Shown: in pieces, positions 11,101-23,400 of the stretch | How positions within the stretch are numbered: the first letter of the stretch is position 1 | How the letters are laid out: every line of letters begins with the position of its first letter | NCBI GenBank assembly: GCA_964020085.1 | Contig: OZ026601.1 | Span: 7,116,935 to 7,180,934, forward strand | Direction: 5' to 3' | Origin: Micromussa lordhowensis | Taxonomy: Eukaryota; Cnidaria; Anthozoa; Scleractinia; Lobophylliidae | DNA: 64,000 nucleotides | Program-made: the position numbers and the translations under genes | The notes under the pieces: model-generated | The model's database searches: none | Seen by the model: the letters and a program-made list of their open reading frames with translations, nothing else | Told to the model about the DNA's origin: nothing

Positions 11101-14100
11101 CGGATGTTTCTACTTCAGCAGCGGAAACAAGGATGCTAAGTACGGACGTTTCTACCACATCAAAAGAACTGGGCACAATTTCTATTGAGGTTTCTTCAGC
11201 ATCAGAAAAGCACGAGACGTCACCTGTGGTTGTTCCAGAAACGTCACCTGATGTTTCTAATGGAGCTGTCGAAACCCCATCGTCGAATGTTTCTAGGACT
11301 TCAGTTGTGCCAAAAACACGACCAACATTTGTTCCAACAACTGTGCGCGAGCCTGGGTTACCAGATTCCGACGCTTCTGTATCCACATCTGTTCCCGAAA
11401 CTATACACGAAACCGAACTACCATCTACGGACATTTCTACGACATCGGACGACCCGGAGATATCATCACCATTTGTCCCCACAACTGCATACGAAAGTGG
11501 GTTACCACCTTCCAACGCTTCTTCTAGAACGTCTCACAAATTAGACGAAGTATTTACACCAGACCACGCAACTATATACGTAACCGAACTACCATCTATA
11601 GATGTTTCTTCCGTATTCACGGAACCCGAGACACCGTCAACAGTTGTCCCCACAACTGCATACGAGACTGGGGTATCTCCTTCTGAACGTTCATTTACAA
11701 CATCGAAAAAACTAGAGGAATTATCCACACCTGATCCCGCAACTATACACGAAACCGAACTACCATCTATGGATATCTCTACGGCATCGGACGAGCAGGA
11801 GACACCATCAGCATTTGTTTCCACAACTGCATACGAGATTGGGTTACCACCATCCGACACTTCTTCTACAACGTCTCTCAGACTAGAGGAAGTATCCACA
11901 CCTGACCCCGCAACTATATACGAAACAGAGCTACCACCAACACATGTTTCTACGACATCGGGCAAGCCGGAGACACTATCAACACCTGTTCCAACAAGTG
12001 CATATGAGACTGGGTTACCACTTTCCAACGCTTCTTCTACAAGGTCTCACAAACTAGAAGAAGTATCTACACCTGATCCGGCAACTGTATACGCAACAGA
12101 AGTACCATCTACAGATGTTTCTACAACATCGACGGAATCCGAGAGACGGTCAACATTCGCTACCACAACTAGATACGAAACAGAGTTACCAGTTTCTGAT
12201 GCTTCTCCTGTAACATCAGAGGAAACGAGGATGCCTATTACATCATCAAATGTACCAGACACAATTTCTGTCGAGGTTTCTAAAGCAACAGAAAAACATG
12301 GCACATCGCCTATTGTTGTTCCAGCAACATTCCCTGATGTTTCCACAGGAGTTGTCGAGACACCACCCTCTACCGTCGAGACGAAACAAAACGAAACAGA
12401 TGTGAGGCCTCCTGTCTTTCCTACTGGATCGACAAAGCCTTCTCCTACTGCTCCTTTTGAGACAGAACCCGTCATTGTGGCTACTCGGTCGGAAATATTT
12501 ACTGAGGGGCCAAGTGAGGTTGGCGCTCAAGAGGGAGATAAGTGCAGAAGTGGCACCCATGATTGCTCCACTAATGGTAGATGTATACCGCTGGAGGAGT
12601 CCTACGATTGTGAGTGTAACCTTGGTTTTGAAGGAGATGGAAGAATTTGTGCAGGTATGCTTATCTGTTTCATCTTTTATCTAAATTTTCCCGTACCCAC
12701 GCATATGTTTGAATAAGCTCTTATTTTCATTTGGCCGAAAACGTAGACCGATTCTTGTGCACATAACTGTCTTAAAATCGCTCAGTTTCACCTATCCATA
12801 CGACAATACGAAAACGCATAGAAACAATACCTTTTTTACAGCACATGCGTGAAATTGTGTACCCGGTTACGTTGGACATAACAAAAGCTCTGCATTGGAT
12901 TTTAATTATTATTTTAGCGCTTGCGAAACTCTTTGTTTGCCTTCTCAACATAGACAAAAGGAACAGGGACTTACTCAGGTAAATGATAGCCATCTTTCTT
13001 CGCCGGCACAGAACTATGCAGTGTAAAGAGCAATATTTATACCACGATCATAATTATCTGGGATGTCAGGACTGATGATCCGTTGGGGTTCCCTGAATCA
13101 GGCCCAGAATCAAAGAATTGAAAACTGTATTATCCATGTCACCTTTTGGGATACTTTTTTGGAATAAATTTTTTAAACTTTGCAAAACGTTGCATCTTAT
13201 CTTATTTATTTTATTTATTTATTATCTTGCCACACAGAATAAGTTACAGATATAATAGAAATGATACTAAACAGTTAATTGACATTAAATTGAAATAAGT
13301 ATACAGCTTGAGAGGAGTGACTGTGGCGGGGAAATCTCCGAGAAGCAAGGCTTATGAGGAAGAGAGATTTCCCCCCACGGGCTTATTTTAAGCTGGCTCG
13401 AAACAGTTTCCTGCACTTTCCAAGACATAGACTTGGATGGATCATTATAAGCACTCTATATCGGTTCATGCCAAAGTCATGGTAACAAAAAACTACCCAA
13501 TCATTGGTGAACATGTGCTCTCAAATTTGTAGCACAATAGGTTACCATAGCAACAAAAAAACTTCAAAAATTTAAGGTGGCTCTGAACCCACTCCACATA
13601 AATGTTTTAAACTTTGCAAAACGTTGCATCTTATCTTGCTTATTTTAATTCGATAATAGAAAACAGGGATCACTGAGCTCATTTTTGAGTTATAAGCGCT
13701 TAAAGCTAAAATTAAGGGTGTTTTTAGCAGATCATATTGTTGCTATGGTAACCTGTTATGTAACTTGTTATTCAACTTGTTTACCAATGATTGGGAATTT
13801 GTATGCTACCATTACTGTAGCATCACTTGTTAAACAGTGGCAGTATTCATCTTTCAAAGTATAGCTGTTAGAAAAGTGCTGGAAACTGTTGGCAGCCTCC
13901 TTAAGAATTCTTTTATCGTTCTGCAAAGTAATCACATTTTAAAGGGTGATTCGTTTTATTCTTTATTTCGTGTTTAAGATTTTAATGAATGTGGAAACGG
14001 CTTCAATAATTGCCATGCAAACGCGACTTGTCACAATGTACCGGGGAGCTATTACTGTCAATGTAAGGAAGGATTTGTTGGAAGCGGAAAACACTGTGAA

Positions 14101-17100
14101 GGTAAAAATTAATTATATTTAACAATTTTATTACGAGCTCTAGATTTTGCATCGCGTGATGGTTGACGGGGCGCAGCCCGAGTCAGCTAGAAGTCGAGAG
14201 CAATTAATCTAAATGTTTTCCTATGAATCTACTAGTTGTTCAAACTTTATCTTTATCGTATTCACTGACACTGCGAAAACGCAAAGAAGCGACCGCCATT
14301 TTATTAACAAGCGCACACTGCTATAGCTACGCCACTCACTATCTAGAGCAGAATAGGTAGTGAGTAACGTAACCAATCAGAGAACGAAAGTGGAAATATG
14401 TTGCCTCAGTTTTTCAAATTTTCTGTTCGTAATGCCATCTCGTTCGTTGTTTGTAATCTTGCTAAACAATCAGGCCATTAGATTGAAGACGACTGGAAAG
14501 GTTGCAAACGACATTATATTTATCATTACCATTATAATTTAAAAAATAAGCAAACGATAGATAATAAAAAAAAAAATGAACCTCACACCACCACCACCAC
14601 GATTGTTCTGCAGGAGCAAAAGAAACAAGTACACAAAAGGCTGTTGAAGTTGTTGAGGGACCAAGCGAAGTTGCTGCTCAAGTAGTAGACCAATGTTCTA
14701 CTGGGTCACATGAATGTTCTTCAAATGCCACATGTGTATCTCTGAAAGGGTCGTATGACTGTGTCTGCAATCTTGGATTTGAAGGAGACGGCCGGGTTTG
14801 TGCTGGTATGCGGTATTTCGCTTGTTGGTAGTTTGTTTATGACACTGGAAATTCAGGGTAATCATTGGTTAAAATTTGTCACGTGATAACCTATGACACA
14901 AAAAATCTTAGCAGAGAAAGCTTAGTATTCTACCCTCCTGAGCAATGAAACTTGCCAAACTTTATCTGACCAATGCCATTGGTGTATAGAGCGTTTTCAC
15001 TCACGCGGGCATCAGTCATACAACTTTTTTTGAACAAAAGAGAGTTTTTACAACAGAAAACAGTTCAACTCCCACAGGATTGCTATGGCACACCAACATG
15101 GCCGCCGTTCCATTGTTTTGAAACATCAATATGGCTGCCGTGATGTCATGTGAAAACGCTCGAGCTCTATAGCGTTAAGCGAACGGACCAACGCCAGATA
15201 AACGAACTAAAGTTTATTTTTTAGTCCAGGTCACTTGTGCTTATAACCTTTGCAGTCTTAGCCTAAGTGTAGACGCTTTCTCCGCCCCCACCCCCCTGAC
15301 AAGGGAAAAGCGGAGAGAGGGAGCGACGTTCCCTCCCTCCCGTTTTTCCTCGGGGGGTGGGTACGTTGCACGTAGGCTATTGTAGTCAGTGCTTTTAGGA
15401 GAATTGTTCAACAGCCGCTCGCAAATAACTTTTTTTGAGATGAAAATTAGCTCTTACAAGGGTTAAATGAGGACGGAAGATATACGATTACAGGTATTTA
15501 GAAGAGAACCTAAGTTGCTTCGGCAAGGGGTCATCGTATAACTAAAACAGAAGAGGTTATACTTTAGTTTGGGTATTTTTGGTCTTGTTCTTTAATGTGT
15601 GAAGCATATGAAGTAAGGACAGGCTTTTCTGTTAACATTTTTTAGATGTTAATGAATGTGATAATGGCAAGAACGACTGCCATACGAATGCTTCCTGTTT
15701 CAATGTTCCTGGAGGTTATTACTGTAACTGCAGTAAGGGATTTGCCGGAAGTGGTCAAATTTGCAAAGGTAAGGTTAAGTCTCTGGAGAAAGTAGCGATG
15801 TGGGCCCACCTTATCGTCCTATCTTTTTTATATGCTACAGAGAAGAATTCACTGGTGGAGCTGTGTTTAATGAGCCTCCAGTGGACATATTATTGACCAG
15901 TAGAAACCCAACTCCATATTGAGAAAATTGTTCTGTAGAATATTAACGACACTGCTTCGCCTGGCTGAACTAGTTTTAACACTAAATTGTTTTTCATTCG
16001 CTACCAGTTATTATAAACAAATCAATGGTGTGGCCATGGGCACCAAAATGGGACCCAGCTACGCCAATCTTTTCGTAGGCTACATTGAACACAATTTTTT
16101 TAATCAATACAACGGCCCTAAACCTGAGCTATACCGTCGCTACAATGACGATTGTGTCGGCGCCACTTCCTCTACCAGAGAGGAACTCAATCAATTTATA
16201 ACTGCTGTTAATTCGTTTCATCCGGCTCTTAAGTATACCTGGGAAATTTCCAATACTTTTTTGGCATTTCTAGATATCAAAGTTTCTGTCGAAGGCAACG
16301 GTTTATGCACCAGTGTGCACTACAAACCCACAGATTCTCATAGCTATTTGTTGTATTCATCTTCACATCCATCACACGTCAAGAATTCTATTCCTTATTC
16401 TCAGTTTCTTAGACTTCGTCGCCTTTGTAGTGAGGACTCTGATTTTTCCTTTAAATCAGAGGAAATGTGCAATTTTTTCGACAAACGTGGATATCCTGCC
16501 TCTGTTGTTCAAGCAGGCCATCATCGTGCCCAACAAATTGATCGGCAGTCAGCACTACAAGCGTCTCAGAAGGAGAATAATAATAGAATTCCATTCACCC
16601 TCACATTTTCACCCTCACAATCACGCAGTAAAATCCATCATTCTCGAAAGCTTTAAATTACTTCAAAATGATCCCGATACTGGTAGAATCTTTTCGCAAC
16701 CGCCATTAATTTCATTCAAACGTGACAAAAACATAGGTAACTTTTTAGTTAGAAGTGCATTCAAAACGAGTAAACAACCTGGAAGTTTTAAATGCGCACG
16801 CGCGCGATGTAAAACATGTCCTTTCATTTACAACGTTGAGAAATTGTCGGGACCCAAGCGATCCATCAAGATCACAGATCAATTTACCTGTACCTCAGCC
16901 AATGTCATCTACTGTATAACTTGCACTCTTTGCAAAAAGTGATATATCAGCGAAACAGGTAGACGACTAGGCGACCGTTTCCGAGAACACCTTCGCGACG
17001 TAGAGAAAGACGATTAAGACGCTTCTAAACCGGTTGCTAGACACTTTAATCTGCCGAATCATTCTAAGCAACATATGGCAGTCTGCGGCCTCTCCCTACA

Positions 17101-17403
17101 TCAAGGAAGCACAGAAAGCCGCAAAACTCTTGAACAAAGATTTATTATTCAAATCGGCACTCTTAATCCTCACGGTATCAACGAACGCTTTTCATTCAAC
17201 TAATTCATTCTGTTGTTTTTCACGTTGCCAGGCACCAACCAATAGCGTAGCTCTACATTTCTGTATATAAACCACACACAACCCACAATTCCTTGATTCG
17301 CTCCGACGAAGGGCTAACGCTCGAAACGTCAGCTTCCGAATCTCTTTACGGTGGACAATTCACATTATCAACCCAGTTGATAACACCAAATTATCTTGTA
17401 ATA

Positions 17404-17440
<37 letters not shown>

Positions 17441-20400
17441 TGCCCCCTTTATTAACGACATAGTTTGTTTAGTTTTGATAGCATTACATCTGAATACGAA
17501 AATCTACGTACACATATCTTCCAACCAATATAATGGCACTATACGCGCAGGTCACTATAAAAGTTTTCTGAGTGACCACACATTCATATAAAAATCTTGG
17601 GTAGTAATAAATAGCAAAAAGGAAAAATGGAGGCTGAGGAGTAGATCAGTACAAGACAAACAGAGAATGGTAGACTTTAATTTGGTGACGATGAAATAAA
17701 TAGCATAGTGGCAAGAAACGAATCCAGCGCACATTCAAGTGAAGAAATACCCGCCCGCTGGAAATTCGCAGCAAGGCAGCCTTGTCCACAGTCCTTCATT
17801 TATTTGGCCTGTTCCTCACTTTCAGACTAAGTGAGAGGAAAGGTAAACACTTTTGACACTTATGAAGCAGGTTATCTTATTTTCGCCTGTCTGGTTTCGA
17901 GTTTCCATGCGAGCATTTTCTCACTGCGGTGCGCAAGCGAATTTCGTTTCTCGCTCCGGGTGTTGTGAGCTAAAAGACAGATCGCTTGCAGTCTGTAGTA
18001 GTTACTGAAATTTGCGCCCAACAGCACAGGGTCGTATAGCAATGCATGGGTGGTACCTGATGTTCACAACCGTTCCATAATCGATAACAGCCAGATAAAA
18101 GCTGAAACTGAAACCACTCGTCTCTTCTACCACACAAGATATTCTTGTCTCCAGCCATCACCACAATTCTAAAATAACAGAGGGTCATATTGCGATGCTA
18201 TAGAGGTACTCCAAAAATTAAGCCAAAAAAGACGTAAATGAGTGTCCAGCTTTACAGCTTTACTTGTAATTACACTAGACTAACCAAAGGATGTTTCAGA
18301 TTAAACGCTTATACCGTAATTTTCTGTCTTCATTTCTTAATGATAACACCTCTTATGTAGACAAATTGGTTGTAACAAAGAAGGTCACAGATTACGTTAA
18401 GCCTGATTGGGCTGAGCTCCGTTTCGGTCGTTAAAAATAGTTCACATAGCACCAGTATTAGATTGCTTTTTTTTCCGCTAGTTATCTTCAAATGATTCAA
18501 AATATGGCGACCCCTGTAGTCGGTTCTCCCTTTTAACTCGATCCAGATCATACGTGAAGGGAGTATGTGGTGAAACTGCCGTCTAACATTTATTCAAACC
18601 TTTATGGAATGACATTTTAAGAAAGCAAAACACTGAATAGGAGTTAAGAGTATGTATTGGCCAACTGTCTCTGAAAGAAGATTGTATGGCAAAAAGTTTT
18701 GCTCGACAAATAACAATGCAAAAGGTGTAGTGCTGTCAACACTATCTGACCTCCTGGAGGGAGTGGGACTATCTCACGAGTGATATTCAAAGATAAAATA
18801 TTTACAATACTTTCAGTGTAAAACAAATTGCCATCACTAACTAATAGTTCCCGATGATTGAAGCCGAAATCCATGCATTTAATTTGCAATCTTCGAGTTC
18901 ACAAAATGCTCAACTAAGTCATGAACTTTGTATTCGCAGGTTCTAAAAAAGGTATTCGTGTTCACAAGTGTTTGTCTTCTCTCCACGAATTAATCAGGCA
19001 TGGTGACTTAACGGGTTTTGATTAAACTTGCTGCAAAGGTTCAAAAGGTCGCACGGAATTTACTTCTATTTTGAAACCATCCTCGTGCGCGCTACCTTAC
19101 CCGGATCGAAAATGTTTTGATGATAAATGAGATAATTTGAAATACAACAAACTAAGGGATATCGAAGAATACTCACACCCTTTTGTGCTTGCCATGAAAA
19201 AATTGGTTCGCTTATGTCCCATACCCGGTATTTTTAGGCTTTTATACTCGCTTACTATCAGTGTTTGAGCATTCATGTGTTGGTAGACAATTGATATTTA
19301 AGGTCTATTCACAGGACAGCCATTCCCGATAAAACTGATACGCAAACTCGAAAAGAATTGTCTCAGCTCAGATGTACTTTTGTCGCGTCATCCAAGCCAA
19401 ACCAAATTTTCACCCGTACTCCTGAACCAGGGTGAAATTTTGGCTAGGCTCGGATAAGAAAACGTCTTTTGTAGATCATGATTTGTGAAAATGAGCCTTT
19501 ACTTTTTGTTTCTTTCCTCAGATTTGGACGAGTGCGCAAGTGAATCACCGGTGTGCGACATCAACGCAGCGTGCCTCAACACAGTGGGTTCATTTTCATG
19601 TGCCTGTAATGAAGGATACATTGGAGACGGCATGATTTGCCGAGGTATACAAATACTGGACCACGTCAGCATGATGCAGCATCGTTATCGTTATTCCCTT
19701 GAGCATGAAACGTCTGCACGGACGAACTTGTGTTACGCCCTTCATAAAACATTGCTAGATACTCAGGTCTTAGATGTTGTTTTTATCTTCGTAATGAAAT
19801 TAAAGTTGAGCCACGATGTTGGAACTTCGTTTCGCTTCTTCGCGGCTCAAATTTACTTGAGTTTGGAGGGAAAGATAACCTTTGAGACCTGGGTACTAGT
19901 AGACAGATTCACCAAGTCATGGTACTGGACTCCCTTCATAAAATTGATCGAAGTTCGATCTATTTCTTCTTCTCTTTTCTTCTTTCTTTTCAATCCACCT
20001 TTCTATTCCATTCAGCCACATAACCATCATCTCTTCGATACGATGGCGCTGAAAATGTTTTCGACTTAAAGCAATTAAATGTTGACTGGTCCTCAATTAT
20101 TTTCTTATTCTCAATTTGGCCGAGCGTGAACCTCTTTTAGTTAAAACCCAACTTTGGAAAGTAATGTTTGTCGTTAAATTCGAAATACATTCTCGCCAAA
20201 TAGGTAGGCTCGTGAACGATCGAAAGAAGGCTTTGGGGTTGGGGGTTCCTTTTCGCTCTTCCACAGATTTTAGCCTCGTTCCTGCGTTTACCGTGATATT
20301 TACCGTCTTTAAGTACTGGGAATTCAGACGTCAATGATCCAGGGAAAATCTGCCGAAAAGTGAAACTCAAATCCGCCTTTAATAATCAACCACAATGTCT

Positions 20401-23400
20401 TAATCACTGAAAAAATTAAGTCTTCCAAGTCAGGAACTGTTGCAAATACAGGCCAAAACCTTACTAAAAACTGGTGTTGAATTGTGTGAGAATTTGAACC
20501 CTTATTTAAAAAAGAAATGATAATAAGTTCTGTATGTGCTAAAACGGTGAATTTATCGCCAGTACAGTTATAATCTGCCGTTGGGCTTCAAATGACTTGT
20601 TTTTATACCCATAGTTTTCTTTGCAATTACAACTTTAGCAATCGAAAATAGAAGTTAACCTCGATGTTATCTTGGCTAAAAGCTTAAAAAATAACTCAGT
20701 CAATTATTTACCATGCCAGCATTTGCATATGTCAGTCTGTAATGCTACCATTCGCGAACAAATCATGTGCTCTTTTTTGCTCATGGCATGACTATCTATT
20801 CTTCACACCATTGTGCATGCCGTATTTCTTATTTCTATGAACTTCGCTTGCTATTATTTTGTTTTTGTGAATCTGTAGCAGCAACAGATTTTGTTCCTCA
20901 AGTAACCTTCTGTATACGTTTGACATCAGTGATGATTAATTCCGGTATGATAAAAGTGAATACATCTGTGCAATGAAAGGGAATCAGTTATTAGGAGATA
21001 AGACTTAAGCTACTTTTCAGCTTAAACCACCAGGCAAAGTTAACCTTCGTGTTCTCATAACAATTGTTTGAGGTTGACATTCCTTTTGGAGAAAAACTGA
21101 CACTGCCGACTAGATCCAATAAATGAATTGAGCGGAAGATTGGATTTCCCCCTTGGAATGCAAAGGTATTTTTTGTTGTTGTTGTCGAGGGAATGACAAT
21201 GACTATAATTAGTGGTTAAGGTCCAAATGGAATGAATCAAAAGAGCTCTTCCTCCTTTAAAACAGCCACGTGACAGCTTCAAAGTAAAGTTCAGTATACA
21301 GTGTATAACAAATGACTCATCTCCCACTGGTACAACTTCTCCTTACTTCTTCCTACTACATTTGTTACAATACTATATGAGGGTATGGTTACCTATCAGT
21401 TTAGTTTCACTATGGCGATTATTTCCTTTGCCGTTCATGACCGAAACAATGTGTGCCTAAATTTGAAAGGTATTTAGGAGAAATTTGCCTTTGATCAGTT
21501 GGAACTGAAGGTGTTAAATTAAACCAAAGAGGCAACGGCATACCGTGCGATAAAACAAAAAGTTATGACATGTTCAAGGGCCTCTATCTAGAAATTGCCA
21601 AAAAACGCTTGCTTTGTCAAATTTGTTTTGACACTTCATTGTCCAGAAAATAACAAAAGTAAACAAAAGCCACTGAGAATTTAAGAAAATTCAAAGAGGG
21701 TTGTATTACCCAAAAGTAGAACGAGTTTTGAAGTTCGATTGTTTCATCTGGAAATAACCAGAAACAGTTTGAATAGAAAGACTACCCGTGCCTCTTTCTT
21801 AGCGTCTTCCGATTGAGCGTTGCGCCGAAAGTTAAAAGAATACTTAAAGTGCGTTGTTCGAGATGTTTGTCTTTGTTAGAAGATCCATCGACTTGTTTAC
21901 ATATTTGAGATCCTGAACGATTCTACTCGTTCTAGAACTTTATGTTTATGCGTTGAGGCTTGAGTGAAATTACCTAGGCTGCTATGAGCTATTTCTTTCC
22001 TCGAGGTCAAAGGGTTACGTCATTCAGCGTTTTAGCGGATATAATTACCATCAAATCTTAAGAAATGACTCGCAGTTTTCAGTTTGCTACGGTGAAAGCA
22101 AAAATGGTATAGCCACCCAAACCTATAAATATGATATTTAATTGCATAACTTGTTACTTAACAACTCGCTGTTCACATGTACGATTCCTTTCACTTATGT
22201 TAAAATTCTTACGATGGATGAACATTCCTCGGTAACTATAGCGAGTTCTATAGCGAGATCTATAGCGAGTTCTATTCTGACTCTGTGTCCCACAGGACGG
22301 AATGTATTTTATCTTCTTCCCTGGCGCTTCTCGAAAAATCTAGTCTTTTCAAAAATCTAATCCTTTCAGGTTTCTCAGTCTTCCTCAATGCTACCATTCC
22401 TTCCAACTGAACTGTTACTCAGGCTTTCTTTGTAACCCACTTTGTAACTGCCTAACCTACTACTTATCTTTTCTTTGGTACAACATGGTACTCAAGGATT
22501 TTGTTATCATATGCCGCCGGATTGGCCGGAGATTCGTGCTTTATTAGAATCAATAAGTTCATAATAATGGTATGCATTTTAACGTATCTGAGGCATTTAT
22601 CTCAAGTGGCACACTTCTTTTGCAGATCAAGATGAATGCTTAACAGACCGTGGAGGCTGTTCAGAGAAAGCAGAGTGTATTAATACAGAGGGTTCTTACT
22701 ACTGCCAGTGTTATGATGGTTATTTTGGAGATGGAACGACCTGTGAAGGTAAGTTAATGGTTTTATAAAAGTGGTTTGTTTCAGTGAACGATTTGGCTTA
22801 CTGATTGACCGACAGACCCATAGGGCAACTGCCACACTGATCATATGGTCCACTCCATGCCTGGCCGAATGACCCACGCGGCCCACTGATCAGGTGAGCG
22901 GCTGGCTGACTCACCGATTAACCGACTGACTGACTGACCGACTGTCCACTGCCCGGTCGAGCGACTGACACTGACTGACTCACTGATTCACTGACTGACT
23001 GACTGACTGACTGACTGACTGACTGACTGACTGACTGACTGACTGACTGACTGACTGACTGACTCTTAAACAGGCTGCCACATTTTGGTCGATAAACATG
23101 GTTATTGATATTCTAATCGATAAATTGAAGAGTTTTTCTTTTGCAGACATTGACGAATGTTCTTTACCTGGAGCTAATAACTGTCATTTTAACTCTCGAT
23201 GTAACAACACTGAAGGATCGTTCACCTGCACATGTAATCGAGGCTACACTGGGGATGGCTTCACTTGTTCAGGTAACCACAGGAACTGCAGATATCTTCG
23301 ACGTAGACACGCCCTAGGCAGCATAATTTGTTAATAAATAAACTAGATACTACAAAAGCTACTACATTACCGGCAAAAGAAGTTATTTCCTGAAAGCCTT

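Larger units (their letters stand above)
15838..17420 (+). mobile_element. Penelope-like retroelement A, 5'-truncated and decayed
   Basis: The reverse transcriptase palm is visible at 15919-16656: [21 protein letters not shown] and the catalytic R-Y-N-D-D motif. The reading then shifts frame, and 16640-16942 continues to a cysteine pair region ([13 protein letters not shown]). A GIY-YIG endonuclease core follows ([17 protein letters not shown] at 16946-16996), separated from the RT part by an in-frame TGA. Fusion of RT to GIY-YIG defines Penelope-like elements. The 3' part carries a hammerhead-like motif at 17295-17342 and a terminal TTATCAACCCAGTTGATAA palindrome. The 5' end is uncertain. 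Frameshifts and stops show it is dead. Confidence 0.8.

Noticed and set aside
10904..12560. Long minus-strand frames (up to 203 residues) opposite the mucin exon
   Set aside because: They are antisense to a low-complexity Thr/Ser/Pro code, which produces open complementary frames rich in Val/Gly/Asp. No independent evidence.
15919..16656. A telomerase- or LINE-type reverse transcriptase gene
   Set aside because: The downstream GIY-YIG nuclease and pseudo-LTR hammerhead-like motif fit a Penelope-like element better.
22785..23064. Possible CRISPR-like or regulatory array of CTGA words
   Set aside because: Period 4 without spacers; a plain microsatellite with decayed flanks.
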